DNA from: Parachlamydiales bacterium
GTDB taxonomy: Bacteria > Chlamydiota > Chlamydiia > Chlamydiales > Rhabdochlamydiaceae
Assembly: GCA_023265455.1 (NCBI GenBank)
Contig: JAHFTQ010000002.1
Coordinates: forward strand, 184,760-248,759
Direction of reading: 5' to 3'
Length of the DNA: 64,000 nucleotides
Positions 30,601-38,214 of the stretch are shown piece by piece. Every line of letters begins with the position of its first letter. Within the stretch, counting starts at the first letter, position 1. The notes beneath the pieces are model-generated. The model was not told the DNA's origin, searched no databases, and was given only the letters and a program-made list of their open reading frames with translations. A program made the translations under genes and the position numbers.

Positions 30601-30825
30601 AAAGATCGGTTTGGAAAACCGCCAGCTCCTGTCATCTGGCTCTATCACCTCAGCCGGATTCGGGTGACGGCAGCTCAAAAGCGGTACCTCCTTCTGAAGT
30701 TCAATACCCGCACCCTAGAAACAGAGCGGCAAGTTTCCAAGGGGACCGTCAAAAAAATATTTACAATCAAGCCTTCTCATCAACCCCAAGAATTCGAACG
30801 TCAAATCTACCAACTACTTGAATGA
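27622..30825 (+). CDS. mfd: transcription-repair coupling factor
   Basis: UvrB-like N-terminus, CarD-type RID (LVPGDLIVHFHQGIGKYLG), helicase motifs GDVGYGKTEVALRAAF, DEEQRFGV, TATPIPRTL. Confidence 0.96.
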   Translation: MSKKYSSPSLEQFRDQWSREPSLLVEGLWDAPKALLVRLLQESTGKNILLLTAESRASQLLDDAAYFNIVDSVEFPPWETLPGEEISPSPDIVGKRLSILEGLLRKKTPSVVVCPLQAALQKVPSPSHLAPLCKTLQQGDEIPFSSLPNWLSNLGYRRSSVVADKGEFALRGGILDIYPVGMADPYRIEFFGDTIDNIRTFDPIGQKSTGKATSLFISPTHEDTLLKSPASILDYLGPSTIVIFDDLLALEDRNVAFQALPGSASKLFMTFEEFLQQAKPLQKLYWTAEPLEELSEVRVGKKVGRAYYSGKEPLQSLSFEFFQKKLEAKRWNHPFVPVQGYLPMLDRSPHLEIHFICGGEAEEKSLREKITVPPQSQIERGYLSNGFALSDSNALWIPMTELTHRQKVRREKWRNTYHTPPSDFHELVPGDLIVHFHQGIGKYLGLEKKPNHLGMETEFLVLEYAENSKLYVPASQAYLVSRYIGTSEEVPTLHTLGSKHWQRVKTHAQKAIVGYAQDLLRISAERTARGGICFPSDTDEMQAFEEEFPYAETDDQLRAISEIKKDMASQKAMDRLLCGDVGYGKTEVALRAAFKAAAEGKKQVAVLVPTTVLALQHFETFTERMANHPLIIKVVSRFQTVKEVKETLKAAADGKVDILIGTHRLLSKDVIFKDLGLIIIDEEQRFGVRSKEHLKALKAGVDCLTLTATPIPRTLYLSLVGAREISIINTPPQDRLPIKTILSDKDAEVIKNALLRELSRDGQVYFIHNRVESIHLVSDELKRLLPQARIVTGHGQMSSEELDTVFHAFKKGDADILVATTIVENGIDIPNANTILIDRADQFGLSDLYQLRGRVGRWNRPAYAYFLVPRLRELPELSHKRLNALLESQGYGGGMKIALRDLELRGAGDILGVQQSGHISSIGFHLYCKLLKRAVEALKNKLEPTFFETKMEFPYDARLSEDYIPESSLRYEIYYRLGETTTLEEVDALFDELKDRFGKPPAPVIWLYHLSRIRVTAAQKRYLLLKFNTRTLETERQVSKGTVKKIFTIKPSHQPQEFERQIYQLLE

Positions 30826-30840
30826 ACCACGGAGATACCC

Positions 30841-31026
30841 ATGAGCTTTTGTTTTAATTGTTGTTTTCCAAAAGAAAGTACCCCCTTGTTACCAACTCAG
30901 CCCCTAACCCCACCTCCCCAGAAATCAGACTTAGTCGCGGAAAATCCTCCAGAGACACCTAGAGACGAGAGACAAACAGCCAATAGTTTTGTGGATGTGA
31001 TATTGAGCCCGCGCGATAAAGTGTAA
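30841..31026 (+). CDS. small protein with N-terminal Cys cluster
   Basis: 61 aa MSFCFNCCFPKESTPLLPTQ...; GGAG-type SD upstream; only modest coding evidence. Confidence 0.4.
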   Translation: MSFCFNCCFPKESTPLLPTQPLTPPPQKSDLVAENPPETPRDERQTANSFVDVILSPRDKV

Positions 31027-31089
31027 AAAAAACTATCAGAAACTGCCTCCTTGACCAGAACCCCCTGATTCTGACATCCTGGGCTACTT

Positions 31090-31653
31090 ATGGCACAGAT
31101 TAGCACCAATGAGTTCAGATCAGGGTTTAAAGTCGAAGTCGACGGTGAGCCCTATACCATTATCAGCAATGAGTTCGTCCAACCTGGGAAAGCGCAACCT
31201 TTTAACCGCGTCAAGTTAAAACATCTCATCACAAGCCGCGTCATTGAAAGAACCTTCAAATCAGGGGAAAAACTCGACGTTGCTGATGTGATGGAAGCGA
31301 AAATGCGCCTTCTCTACACAGACTCTGACAGTGCTGTTTTCATGGATGACAATACCTTTGACCAGATTAGCGTCTCCTTAGAAAAAATCGGCGATCGCAA
31401 ACAGTGGCTGATGGAAGAGATCAGCTACAATATCATTTTCTATAAAGGCCAACCCATTGAAGTGGTCCCTCCCACGTTCATGGAGATGAAAATTGTCGAG
31501 ACAGCCCCGGGCCTCCGCGGAGACACTTCTGGCCGCGTCCTCAAGCCCGCAACCACTGAAAGCGGCGCTGAAGTGAAAGTCCCGATCTTCGTCGAAGAAA
31601 ATGACAAAATTAAAATCGACACCCGCACCGGTGAGTACGTTTCTAGAGTCTAG
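31090..31653 (+). CDS. efp: elongation factor P
   Basis: STNEFRSGFKVEVDGEPYTIISNEFVQPGKAQPFNRVKLKHLITSRVIERTFKSGEKLD. Confidence 0.95.
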   Translation: MAQISTNEFRSGFKVEVDGEPYTIISNEFVQPGKAQPFNRVKLKHLITSRVIERTFKSGEKLDVADVMEAKMRLLYTDSDSAVFMDDNTFDQISVSLEKIGDRKQWLMEEISYNIIFYKGQPIEVVPPTFMEMKIVETAPGLRGDTSGRVLKPATTESGAEVKVPIFVEENDKIKIDTRTGEYVSRV

Positions 31654-32554
31654 ATCTAAAATGCTCACTGCTGTGCGCTCATTTTTTGCTGAGCGCAAAG
31701 TCATGGAGGTCGACACTCCCATCCTCTCCCACTCTGCTCCCGTTGACCTCCATATTGAAATCATGACGGTCGATGTGTGCCAAGGAGAAAAGGGATACCT
31801 TCATAGCTCCCCTGAATACGCCATGAAACGGCTCTTAGCTCTTGGCAGCGGAGATATCTACCAGCTCAGTCACGTTTTTCGTGCAGAACAATCGGGACGT
31901 TTGCACAACCCCGAATTTATGATGATCGAATGGTACCGCATCGGGATGTCTCTTCCCCATCTCATCGAAGAAACTCTCGATCTGATCCGCCTATTCGTGG
32001 GAGATCAGCCCGCCACATTCCATACTTACGCCGAAATCTTCCAGCAATGTACCGGCATCGATTACCGCAAAGCCTCTCTACCCACCCTGAAAAATCTCAT
32101 AGAGCCCTATCATCCCCCCTCTGATGTCTCTTCCTGGGATTTAGACGGCTATCTCCACTTTATCATGGGGTTTATCATTGAGCCCAAACTTCAAGGGCTT
32201 CATGTCATCTGCGACTATCCCCCTTCACAAGCAGCCCTTGCAACCACTCGTGACACGCCTGAAGGGCCTGTCGCTGAAAGGTTCGAGGTCTATTTCAATG
32301 GCATTGAACTCGCCAACGGCTTTCACGAACTCACCCAACCCACTGAGCAAAGACGTCGGTTTCTTGCAGCTAATATCGAGCGTCAAAAACTTGGCAAATC
32401 TCAACTTCCCTTGGATGAGAATTTTCTTGCCGCTCTAGAAAAAGGCCTTCCCGATTCCTGCGGCGTTGCCGTTGGATTCGACCGCCTACTGATGTTAAAA
32501 CTCGGCAAAACAACCCTCAAAGAGGTCCTCCCCTTTGCCTGGGAGGAGAGTTAA
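31601..32554 (+). CDS. epmA: EF-P lysine lysyltransferase (EpmA/PoxA/GenX)
   Basis: Class II LysRS-like without anticodon domain: RSKMLTAVRSFFAERKVMEVDTPILS, SPEYAMKRLLALGSGDIYQLSHVFRAEQSGRLHNPEFMMIEWY. Homology upstream of ATG 31661 suggests the start overlaps efp. Confidence 0.9.
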   Translation: MTKLKSTPAPVSTFLESRSKMLTAVRSFFAERKVMEVDTPILSHSAPVDLHIEIMTVDVCQGEKGYLHSSPEYAMKRLLALGSGDIYQLSHVFRAEQSGRLHNPEFMMIEWYRIGMSLPHLIEETLDLIRLFVGDQPATFHTYAEIFQQCTGIDYRKASLPTLKNLIEPYHPPSDVSSWDLDGYLHFIMGFIIEPKLQGLHVICDYPPSQAALATTRDTPEGPVAERFEVYFNGIELANGFHELTQPTEQRRRFLAANIERQKLGKSQLPLDENFLAALEKGLPDSCGVAVGFDRLLMLKLGKTTLKEVLPFAWEES

Positions 32555-32956
32555 TACATCCGTTGAGAGATTAGCGCGTGTTTGACCAGATTCCCATTTT
32601 ACAACAGTGACGTGCGTGACTCCGAAAATTTTCCCAAAATCAGTTGTCGACATCTTAAGAAATTTTCTGATAAATCTCAGCTCATCTCCCGTGAGAGGAG
32701 CAGGCTTGTGAAGAAGACAGTCCAAAACTGCCAATTGAAACTTGTTAAAATTAACATCTAGCGTCCACTCTCCAACCATTTTTCTCATCGGAACGTTGAT
32801 AAGCTTTATGGGGAACCCAAGTCCTCTAAAAATAAATGTCGCTCTCTTTGTTGTCTCTTCCTTTAAGACCAGATCTTTTGGTCTAGGCAAAAAATCGTCA
32901 ATGATTTTAATTTTACCAATAGGTTCACTAGTATATTTAACTTTACGTTTTTTCAT
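32495..32956 (-). CDS. HTH protein with antitoxin-like N-terminus
   Basis: C-terminal Xre-like HTH (LTGDELRFIRKFLKMSTTDFGKIFGVTHVTVVKWESGQT); N-terminal KYTSEPIGKIKIIDDFLPRPKDLVLKEE resembles BrnA/CopG-type antitoxin starts. Confidence 0.6.
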   Translation of the reverse strand: MKKRKVKYTSEPIGKIKIIDDFLPRPKDLVLKEETTKRATFIFRGLGFPIKLINVPMRKMVGEWTLDVNFNKFQLAVLDCLLHKPAPLTGDELRFIRKFLKMSTTDFGKIFGVTHVTVVKWESGQTRANLSTDVLTLLPGKGEDLFEGCFAEF

Positions 32957-32980
32957 AAATTTTCCACCGCCCGAACTCTA

Positions 32981-34276
32981 TTATGCCTTTTTGGCCTCTT
33001 CAATGATCACAGGGTTGATGCAGGTGTTCGGGTTCCAGGGCACGGCGATTGTGCATAATTTGTTTTGACGATCTTTAAAGGTTAGCTGAAATTCCACTGT
33101 CTTCAGCTCAAGCGTAACTGGAAGTTTTGTGGCATCAATTTCAATAAACTTAACAAGCTCCTTCCCTTCTTGCAAATCTCCCAAGAGGTACTCAATTCGA
33201 GTGCTCTGCGAAAAACTTTTCGTTTTTTTCACAGACCACTCATTACCCTTTAAATTCGATGTGGTCAGAGTAATTTCACGATACAGGGCTATGGACTGTT
33301 TGTAAATGCCCTCTATTGCCTTTTCAACTGCATGATTTGCTTCGTTAGTCGCATCGATATATTTTCCTTCAAAACTATTTTTCGGTCGACCATTCACGAT
33401 TTTTTGCAAAGCCTCTTTATTGCATTCCTTACCTATCCCAATGCAGAAGAACTGAGCTTTGACCGAAGCTAACCGCTGATAAAACTGGGGAAGAATATCG
33501 GGTCTTTTCAATGTTACCCCCTGGGATTTCAATAAGATCTTTAGCCTCCTAGCCATATCAAAGGTTTCATCATCTACCTGATCTTTATCCTTGTCTACAC
33601 CGTCCAAGAATGTTATTGTCGCTGCCCCATCTGTCAGTAAGATAAACGTGTAAGATACCTGTGGCACAGCTATATTTATTAAATCCTCGGATGCTTCATC
33701 TAGGACTCCAAATAAATCCGTATTACCCTCACACTCAATAGTATCTATAAGGTACTCAATTTTTGCTATTTGGTTATCATCCGACGTGATTTTAGTTTGT
33801 TCAACCACCTTTCTAATAACAATATCAAAGCTAAAAATCACAATTGAGATTTTGGTTTCACGTGATATTTTCACGACTTCTTGCGCATCCTTCAAAATCT
33901 TTTTCAAAACTCTCTTGACTGCATCTATACGTTCCCCCTCCATACTTCCGCTTGTATCGACACAAAAAACCAACACAACGTTCGGGGCAGAACCTTTGGG
34001 AGCTCCCATAGAAAGTTTGGCAATATTTAAAGTTGTTTCCATTTTTACCACAGGTTGCAGAGAGTCTTTGCCTGCTGCAGAGTTTGCGTTGGGAGTGGAA
34101 TTGGGGAGGGGGCTTGGGTTACTAGGTGTTTGCTTCGGTTGGGTTGGTTGTTTTTCCTCTGATTTTTTTTGCCCTGACAAGGCATATTTGTAAATCAAGC
34201 TGACCAGTCCAACTCCTACACTTCCTGCAATCATGACCTGTTTATGCTTCCATGCCAGTGCTTGAAGTGAATGCAT
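32981..34276 (-). CDS. membrane-anchored von Willebrand factor A domain protein
   Basis: MIDAS VVLVFCVDTSGSMEGERIDAVK; FILLTDGAATI; N-terminal TM VMIAGSVGVGLVSLIYKYAL. The listed ORF extension beyond 34276 mostly runs antisense to nadE. Confidence 0.75.
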   Translation of the reverse strand: MHSLQALAWKHKQVMIAGSVGVGLVSLIYKYALSGQKKSEEKQPTQPKQTPSNPSPLPNSTPNANSAAGKDSLQPVVKMETTLNIAKLSMGAPKGSAPNVVLVFCVDTSGSMEGERIDAVKRVLKKILKDAQEVVKISRETKISIVIFSFDIVIRKVVEQTKITSDDNQIAKIEYLIDTIECEGNTDLFGVLDEASEDLINIAVPQVSYTFILLTDGAATITFLDGVDKDKDQVDDETFDMARRLKILLKSQGVTLKRPDILPQFYQRLASVKAQFFCIGIGKECNKEALQKIVNGRPKNSFEGKYIDATNEANHAVEKAIEGIYKQSIALYREITLTTSNLKGNEWSVKKTKSFSQSTRIEYLLGDLQEGKELVKFIEIDATKLPVTLELKTVEFQLTFKDRQNKLCTIAVPWNPNTCINPVIIEEAKKA

Positions 34277-34427
34277 GTTGAAATGCCCTTTTATCGACGG
34301 CATCCACCTTTGGTACTCAGTCGAGAAAAAAGTAGCGGCTGTGTTGTAGAACCTACTTAAATTGGAAGGTATAGAAGGTAGCATGCCCTCAAGCGTACTG
34401 AAAATAACAAATTTATACCAAAGAGAA

Positions 34428-36062
34428 TCACTTCCACTTCTGGACGATGGGGAAGCGGCGGCCGACTTTGAAGGCCTTTTTGGAGACCCGGATACTGGGA
34501 GGAGCTTGTCTTCGTTTATATTCTGCAAGATGGATGCGATGAATGAGGTCGGAGACAATTTCCCGAGGAAGCCGATGCTTTTTGACAATCTCTTCGCAGG
34601 ACAAACACTCTTCGACATACGCTTGGAGCACAGTATCAATGATCGCATAGTCAGGCAGGGTGTCACTATCAAGCTGATGAGGTCTAAGCTCTGCAGAAGG
34701 GGGTTTTTCAAGTGTCGAACGGGGAATGATCTCTTGCTGCCGATTGACATAATTGCATAACAACTTGATTTGTGTTTTGGTCACATCACCAATCACACCG
34801 AGGCCTCCTGCCATATCTCCATACAAGGTACAAAAGCCCAGAGCGAGCTCACTTTTGTTGCCAGTGCTCAGGACTAGATATCCGTATTTATTGGAAAGGG
34901 CCATGAGGAGATTTCCACGGATGCGCGCTTGGATATTTTCTTCTGTCACATCAAAAGGCCTTCCTTGAAGTAAAGGAGCCAACGTCTTGATATAAGAATC
35001 ATAGAGGGGATCGATAGAAATCGTATCGAATCTGATTCCTAAATTCTGGGCGAGAATCTTAGCATCTTGCAAACTTGAAGAGGTGTTGAACTGCGAGGGC
35101 ATCGCGACTCCGTAGACATGCTCTTTTCCCAAAGCGTCAACAGCAATGCAGGCTGTCAAAGCCGAATCGATCCCTCCTGACAATCCCAAAACTGCCTTCT
35201 TGAAATTTTGTTTGTAAAAATAGTCGCGGGTCCCCAAAACCAAAGCGCAATAGAGATCGGCAATCGGATCGTAAGCTAAAGAACAGGGGCAAGCAGATGC
35301 CTCTAAATCGACGACCATCAAATCTTCTTCAAATCCCTTGGCTAGCTGCCGCAAGTTTCCTTCGGCATCGACGTAGACGCTGTAGCCATCGAAGACCAAT
35401 TGATCGTTGCCGCCGACCTGGGCGCATAGAATCACCGGGCATTTCAAAGTTGTTGCTGCCTTTTGACACACTCTCACCCGGACATCGGGCTTTTCAAAGC
35501 TATAAGGCGAAGCTGATAGGTTTAAAAGAAGATCAATGTTCAGACGCTCCATTTCTAAAACAGGATCGCAGACATACTCTGTCTCTCCGACAAAGCCTGC
35601 ATGTTGCCAAATGTCTTCACAGATCAATACCCCGATTTTTTGGCCTTTCCATTCCCACGCATGAAACTCTGATCCGGGCTCAAAGTACCTGCGCTCGTCA
35701 AAAACATCATAAGTGGGGAGCAGCGTTTTATCTTGAAAACCGACAATCTTGCCATTTTGAAAAATGGCTGCGCTATTGAGGAGTTTTTTTTCTCCCTGGG
35801 CGAGATTGCGGCGTACCACTCCAATAGCTGCCATTAACCCTTCCGTATGCTTGGCGATTGTTTCAAGCACCTCTTCGCAGGCAAAAACAAATTTTTGATG
35901 GAGAACAAAATCTTCAGGGGGATAGCCGCAAATTGCAAGCTCCGGAAATAAAACAATATCGATCTTTTTTTGACGAGCAACCGCCAGGGCATCCAGAATT
36001 TTTTTGAGATTTCCTGGAAAATCGCCTATTGTCGGATCAAGCTGTGCAACTAAAACTCTCAT
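34428..36062 (-). CDS. nadE: glutamine-dependent NAD+ synthetase
   Basis: Nitrilase domain MRVLVAQLDPTIGDFPGNL...VLFPELAICGYPPED, synthetase VLGLSGGIDSALTACIAVDALG. Start set at 36062; the upstream extension is inside foldback elements. Confidence 0.94.
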   Translation of the reverse strand: MRVLVAQLDPTIGDFPGNLKKILDALAVARQKKIDIVLFPELAICGYPPEDFVLHQKFVFACEEVLETIAKHTEGLMAAIGVVRRNLAQGEKKLLNSAAIFQNGKIVGFQDKTLLPTYDVFDERRYFEPGSEFHAWEWKGQKIGVLICEDIWQHAGFVGETEYVCDPVLEMERLNIDLLLNLSASPYSFEKPDVRVRVCQKAATTLKCPVILCAQVGGNDQLVFDGYSVYVDAEGNLRQLAKGFEEDLMVVDLEASACPCSLAYDPIADLYCALVLGTRDYFYKQNFKKAVLGLSGGIDSALTACIAVDALGKEHVYGVAMPSQFNTSSSLQDAKILAQNLGIRFDTISIDPLYDSYIKTLAPLLQGRPFDVTEENIQARIRGNLLMALSNKYGYLVLSTGNKSELALGFCTLYGDMAGGLGVIGDVTKTQIKLLCNYVNRQQEIIPRSTLEKPPSAELRPHQLDSDTLPDYAIIDTVLQAYVEECLSCEEIVKKHRLPREIVSDLIHRIHLAEYKRRQAPPSIRVSKKAFKVGRRFPIVQKWK

Positions 36063-36074
36063 TTGGTATACCAA

Positions 36075-36405
36075 TACCGCAATCGGGTTATACCAGACTC
36101 GGCTGAAAAAGTTACATTTGGGCTGACGTGAAAGCTCCCGCGATTGAGTTGCCGGAGAGGGGGTAGTATCGAGGGAATACAACCCCCTCTCCGGCAATCT
36201 CAATCCCGGGGCTTTGACGCAGCCCAAATGTGACTTTTTCAGCCGAGTCTGGTATAAAAGTAGCCCTTTTGGCTGCGTCAAAACCCCGGGGTTAAGACAT
36301 CGTAAGTGGGCCTGTATTGACTTATAATACTGGCCCACTTACGATGTCTTAACCGCGGGAGTTTTCACGCTAGCCAGAAGGGCTACTTTTAACCCGATTG
36401 CGGTA
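36075..36405. mobile_element. TA-flanked foldback element, type C (about 165 bp when the insert is removed)
   Basis: TACCGCAATCGGGTTA at the left and TAACCCGATTGCGGTA at the right; left arm interrupted by the 36091-36254 element. Confidence 0.8.
36091..36254. mobile_element. TA-flanked foldback element, type D, inserted within type C
   Basis: TACCAGACTCGGCTGAAAAAGT...ACTTTTTCAGCCGAGTCTGGTA, 164 bp; flanking TA duplicated (GGGT-TA-[element]-TA-AAAG versus GGGTTAAAAG). Confidence 0.82.
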
Positions 36406-36414
36406 TACCTCCAT

Positions 36415-38214
36415 ATGGCACAAAAAAATCTTAAAATCCACACGGAAAACATTCTTCCCATCATTAAACGATGGCTTTACTCCGATAAAGACATTTTTAT
36501 CCGAGAACTCGTCTCCAATGCTTGTGATGCGCTGCGCAAACTCCAGATCCTTCAAAGTCAACAACTGGCGGCCATCACCGAAGAGGAACTCAAGATCGAG
36601 CTCATTGTCAACAAAGAGGCTCGCACTCTCCAGTTCGTCGATACCGGCATTGGGATGACGGCTGAAGAAGTTGAAAAATATATCGCCCAAATCGCCTTTT
36701 CCGGCGCTGAAGAGTTTTTAGAAAAATATCAAGGCCAAAACGAACAGATCATTGGCCACTTCGGCTTAGGGTTTTATTCAGCCTACATGGTCGCTTCCCA
36801 AGTCACGATCGACACCCTCTCTTACCAACCTGAAACCGAGCCGGCTTTCTGGTCGTGTGCAGGCTCTTCTGAATATACTTTAGAAAAAGGAACTCGTGCG
36901 AAACGCGGAACAACAATTACTCTCCACCTCGGGGAAGACAGCGATGATTTTCTTGAAGAAAATCAACTCCGAAAAATTCTTGAAAGGTATTGTCTCTTTC
37001 TTCCTTATTCAATCTACCTCAACGGCTCTCGCATCAATGAAAAAGACCCCCTCTGGCTCAAAAACGCCTCCGACTGCACTGAGCAAGAGTATCTTGATTT
37101 CTACCACACGCTCTATCCTCTTGAGCCAGATCCGATCTTCTGGATTCACCTCAATGTCGATATTCCCTTCCACCTCAAAGGGATCCTCTACTTCCCTAAA
37201 ATCGGCCGTCAGTTCGATTGGAAGCAGAGCAATATCCAGCTCTTTGTCAATCGCGTCTTCGTATCCGATACCTGTAAAGATCTGATGCCCGATTTTCTCA
37301 CCTGTCTTCGCGGCGCTATCGATAGCCCTGACATCCCTCTCAACGTCTCTCGTAGCTCTCTACAAATGGATCGCACCGTTCGGCAACTCTCCTCTCACAT
37401 CTCTAAAAAAGTCGCCGATAAGCTAGCGTCTCTTCATCAACTCGAAAAAGAAAAATTTCAAGCCGCTTGGCCTGAAATCGAAATGATCGTGAAACTCGGC
37501 ATTCTTCAAGATGAAAAATTTTACTCCCGCGCAAAAGAATTCCTCATCTGGAAAACTGTTTCCGGAACTTGGACAACCCTCGAAGCAGCGTCTGAAAAGG
37601 TGTTCTACACCTCGGATGCGCACAGCCCCCTTCTTGAGCTTTACAAAGATAAAGAAGTCCTCCTCTCAACCTGCCCTATCGACTCACACCTTTTTGGATT
37701 CTTAGAATCCAAACTCTCTTTGAAGTTCCAAAGGATCGACGGCGCTCTTGACAATTCTCTCATTGACGCCTCTCGTGAAAAAGACATCCTCGACTCCGAC
37801 GGACGCACCGAATCAGCTAAAATCGCAGACTTTTTCCGAAAAGCCCTTCACTCTCATGCGATTGAAGTCGAAGCCAAAAGTCTAGCATCGGATTCCCTAC
37901 CTGCGTTCCTCATCTCTGATGAAAATATCCGTCGCCTCCGCGACTCCTTAGCCATCTCGGGAAGAGAAATCCCAGCCAGCTTCAAAACCTCCAAAACCCT
38001 CGTCGTCAACACGAACAATTCTCTCGTCTCTTCACTCTACCGTCTACAAGATACCCATTCCGAACTTGCCCAGGATGTGGCTCAACATCTCTATGATCTT
38101 TCTCTTCTTTCACAAAAAGAGATCGATCCCTCGGCCATGGCTCAATTTATGAAGCGCTCCACCGACGTCTTAGGCAAGCTCCTCAATCTATCAACACACC
38201 TTCCAAATTCCTAG
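36415..38214 (+). CDS. htpG: Hsp90-family chaperone HtpG
   Basis: IRELVSNACDALRKL, DTGIGMTAEEVEKYIAQIAFSGAEEF, GHFGLGFYSAYMVA. Confidence 0.95.
   Translation: MAQKNLKIHTENILPIIKRWLYSDKDIFIRELVSNACDALRKLQILQSQQLAAITEEELKIELIVNKEARTLQFVDTGIGMTAEEVEKYIAQIAFSGAEEFLEKYQGQNEQIIGHFGLGFYSAYMVASQVTIDTLSYQPETEPAFWSCAGSSEYTLEKGTRAKRGTTITLHLGEDSDDFLEENQLRKILERYCLFLPYSIYLNGSRINEKDPLWLKNASDCTEQEYLDFYHTLYPLEPDPIFWIHLNVDIPFHLKGILYFPKIGRQFDWKQSNIQLFVNRVFVSDTCKDLMPDFLTCLRGAIDSPDIPLNVSRSSLQMDRTVRQLSSHISKKVADKLASLHQLEKEKFQAAWPEIEMIVKLGILQDEKFYSRAKEFLIWKTVSGTWTTLEAASEKVFYTSDAHSPLLELYKDKEVLLSTCPIDSHLFGFLESKLSLKFQRIDGALDNSLIDASREKDILDSDGRTESAKIADFFRKALHSHAIEVEAKSLASDSLPAFLISDENIRRLRDSLAISGREIPASFKTSKTLVVNTNNSLVSSLYRLQDTHSELAQDVAQHLYDLSLLSQKEIDPSAMAQFMKRSTDVLGKLLNLSTHLPNS

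Noticed and set aside
32495-32956. Complete toxin-antitoxin module
   Set aside because: No toxin-like partner ORF adjacent on either side.
34277-34750. N-terminal extension of the vWA ORF
   Set aside because: Mostly runs antisense through the nadE 3' end; the plausible start is ATG 34276 just before the TM segment.
36063-36338. N-terminal extension of the nadE ORF
   Set aside because: Encoded entirely by foldback element sequence; nitrilase homology begins at MRVLVAQLDP.
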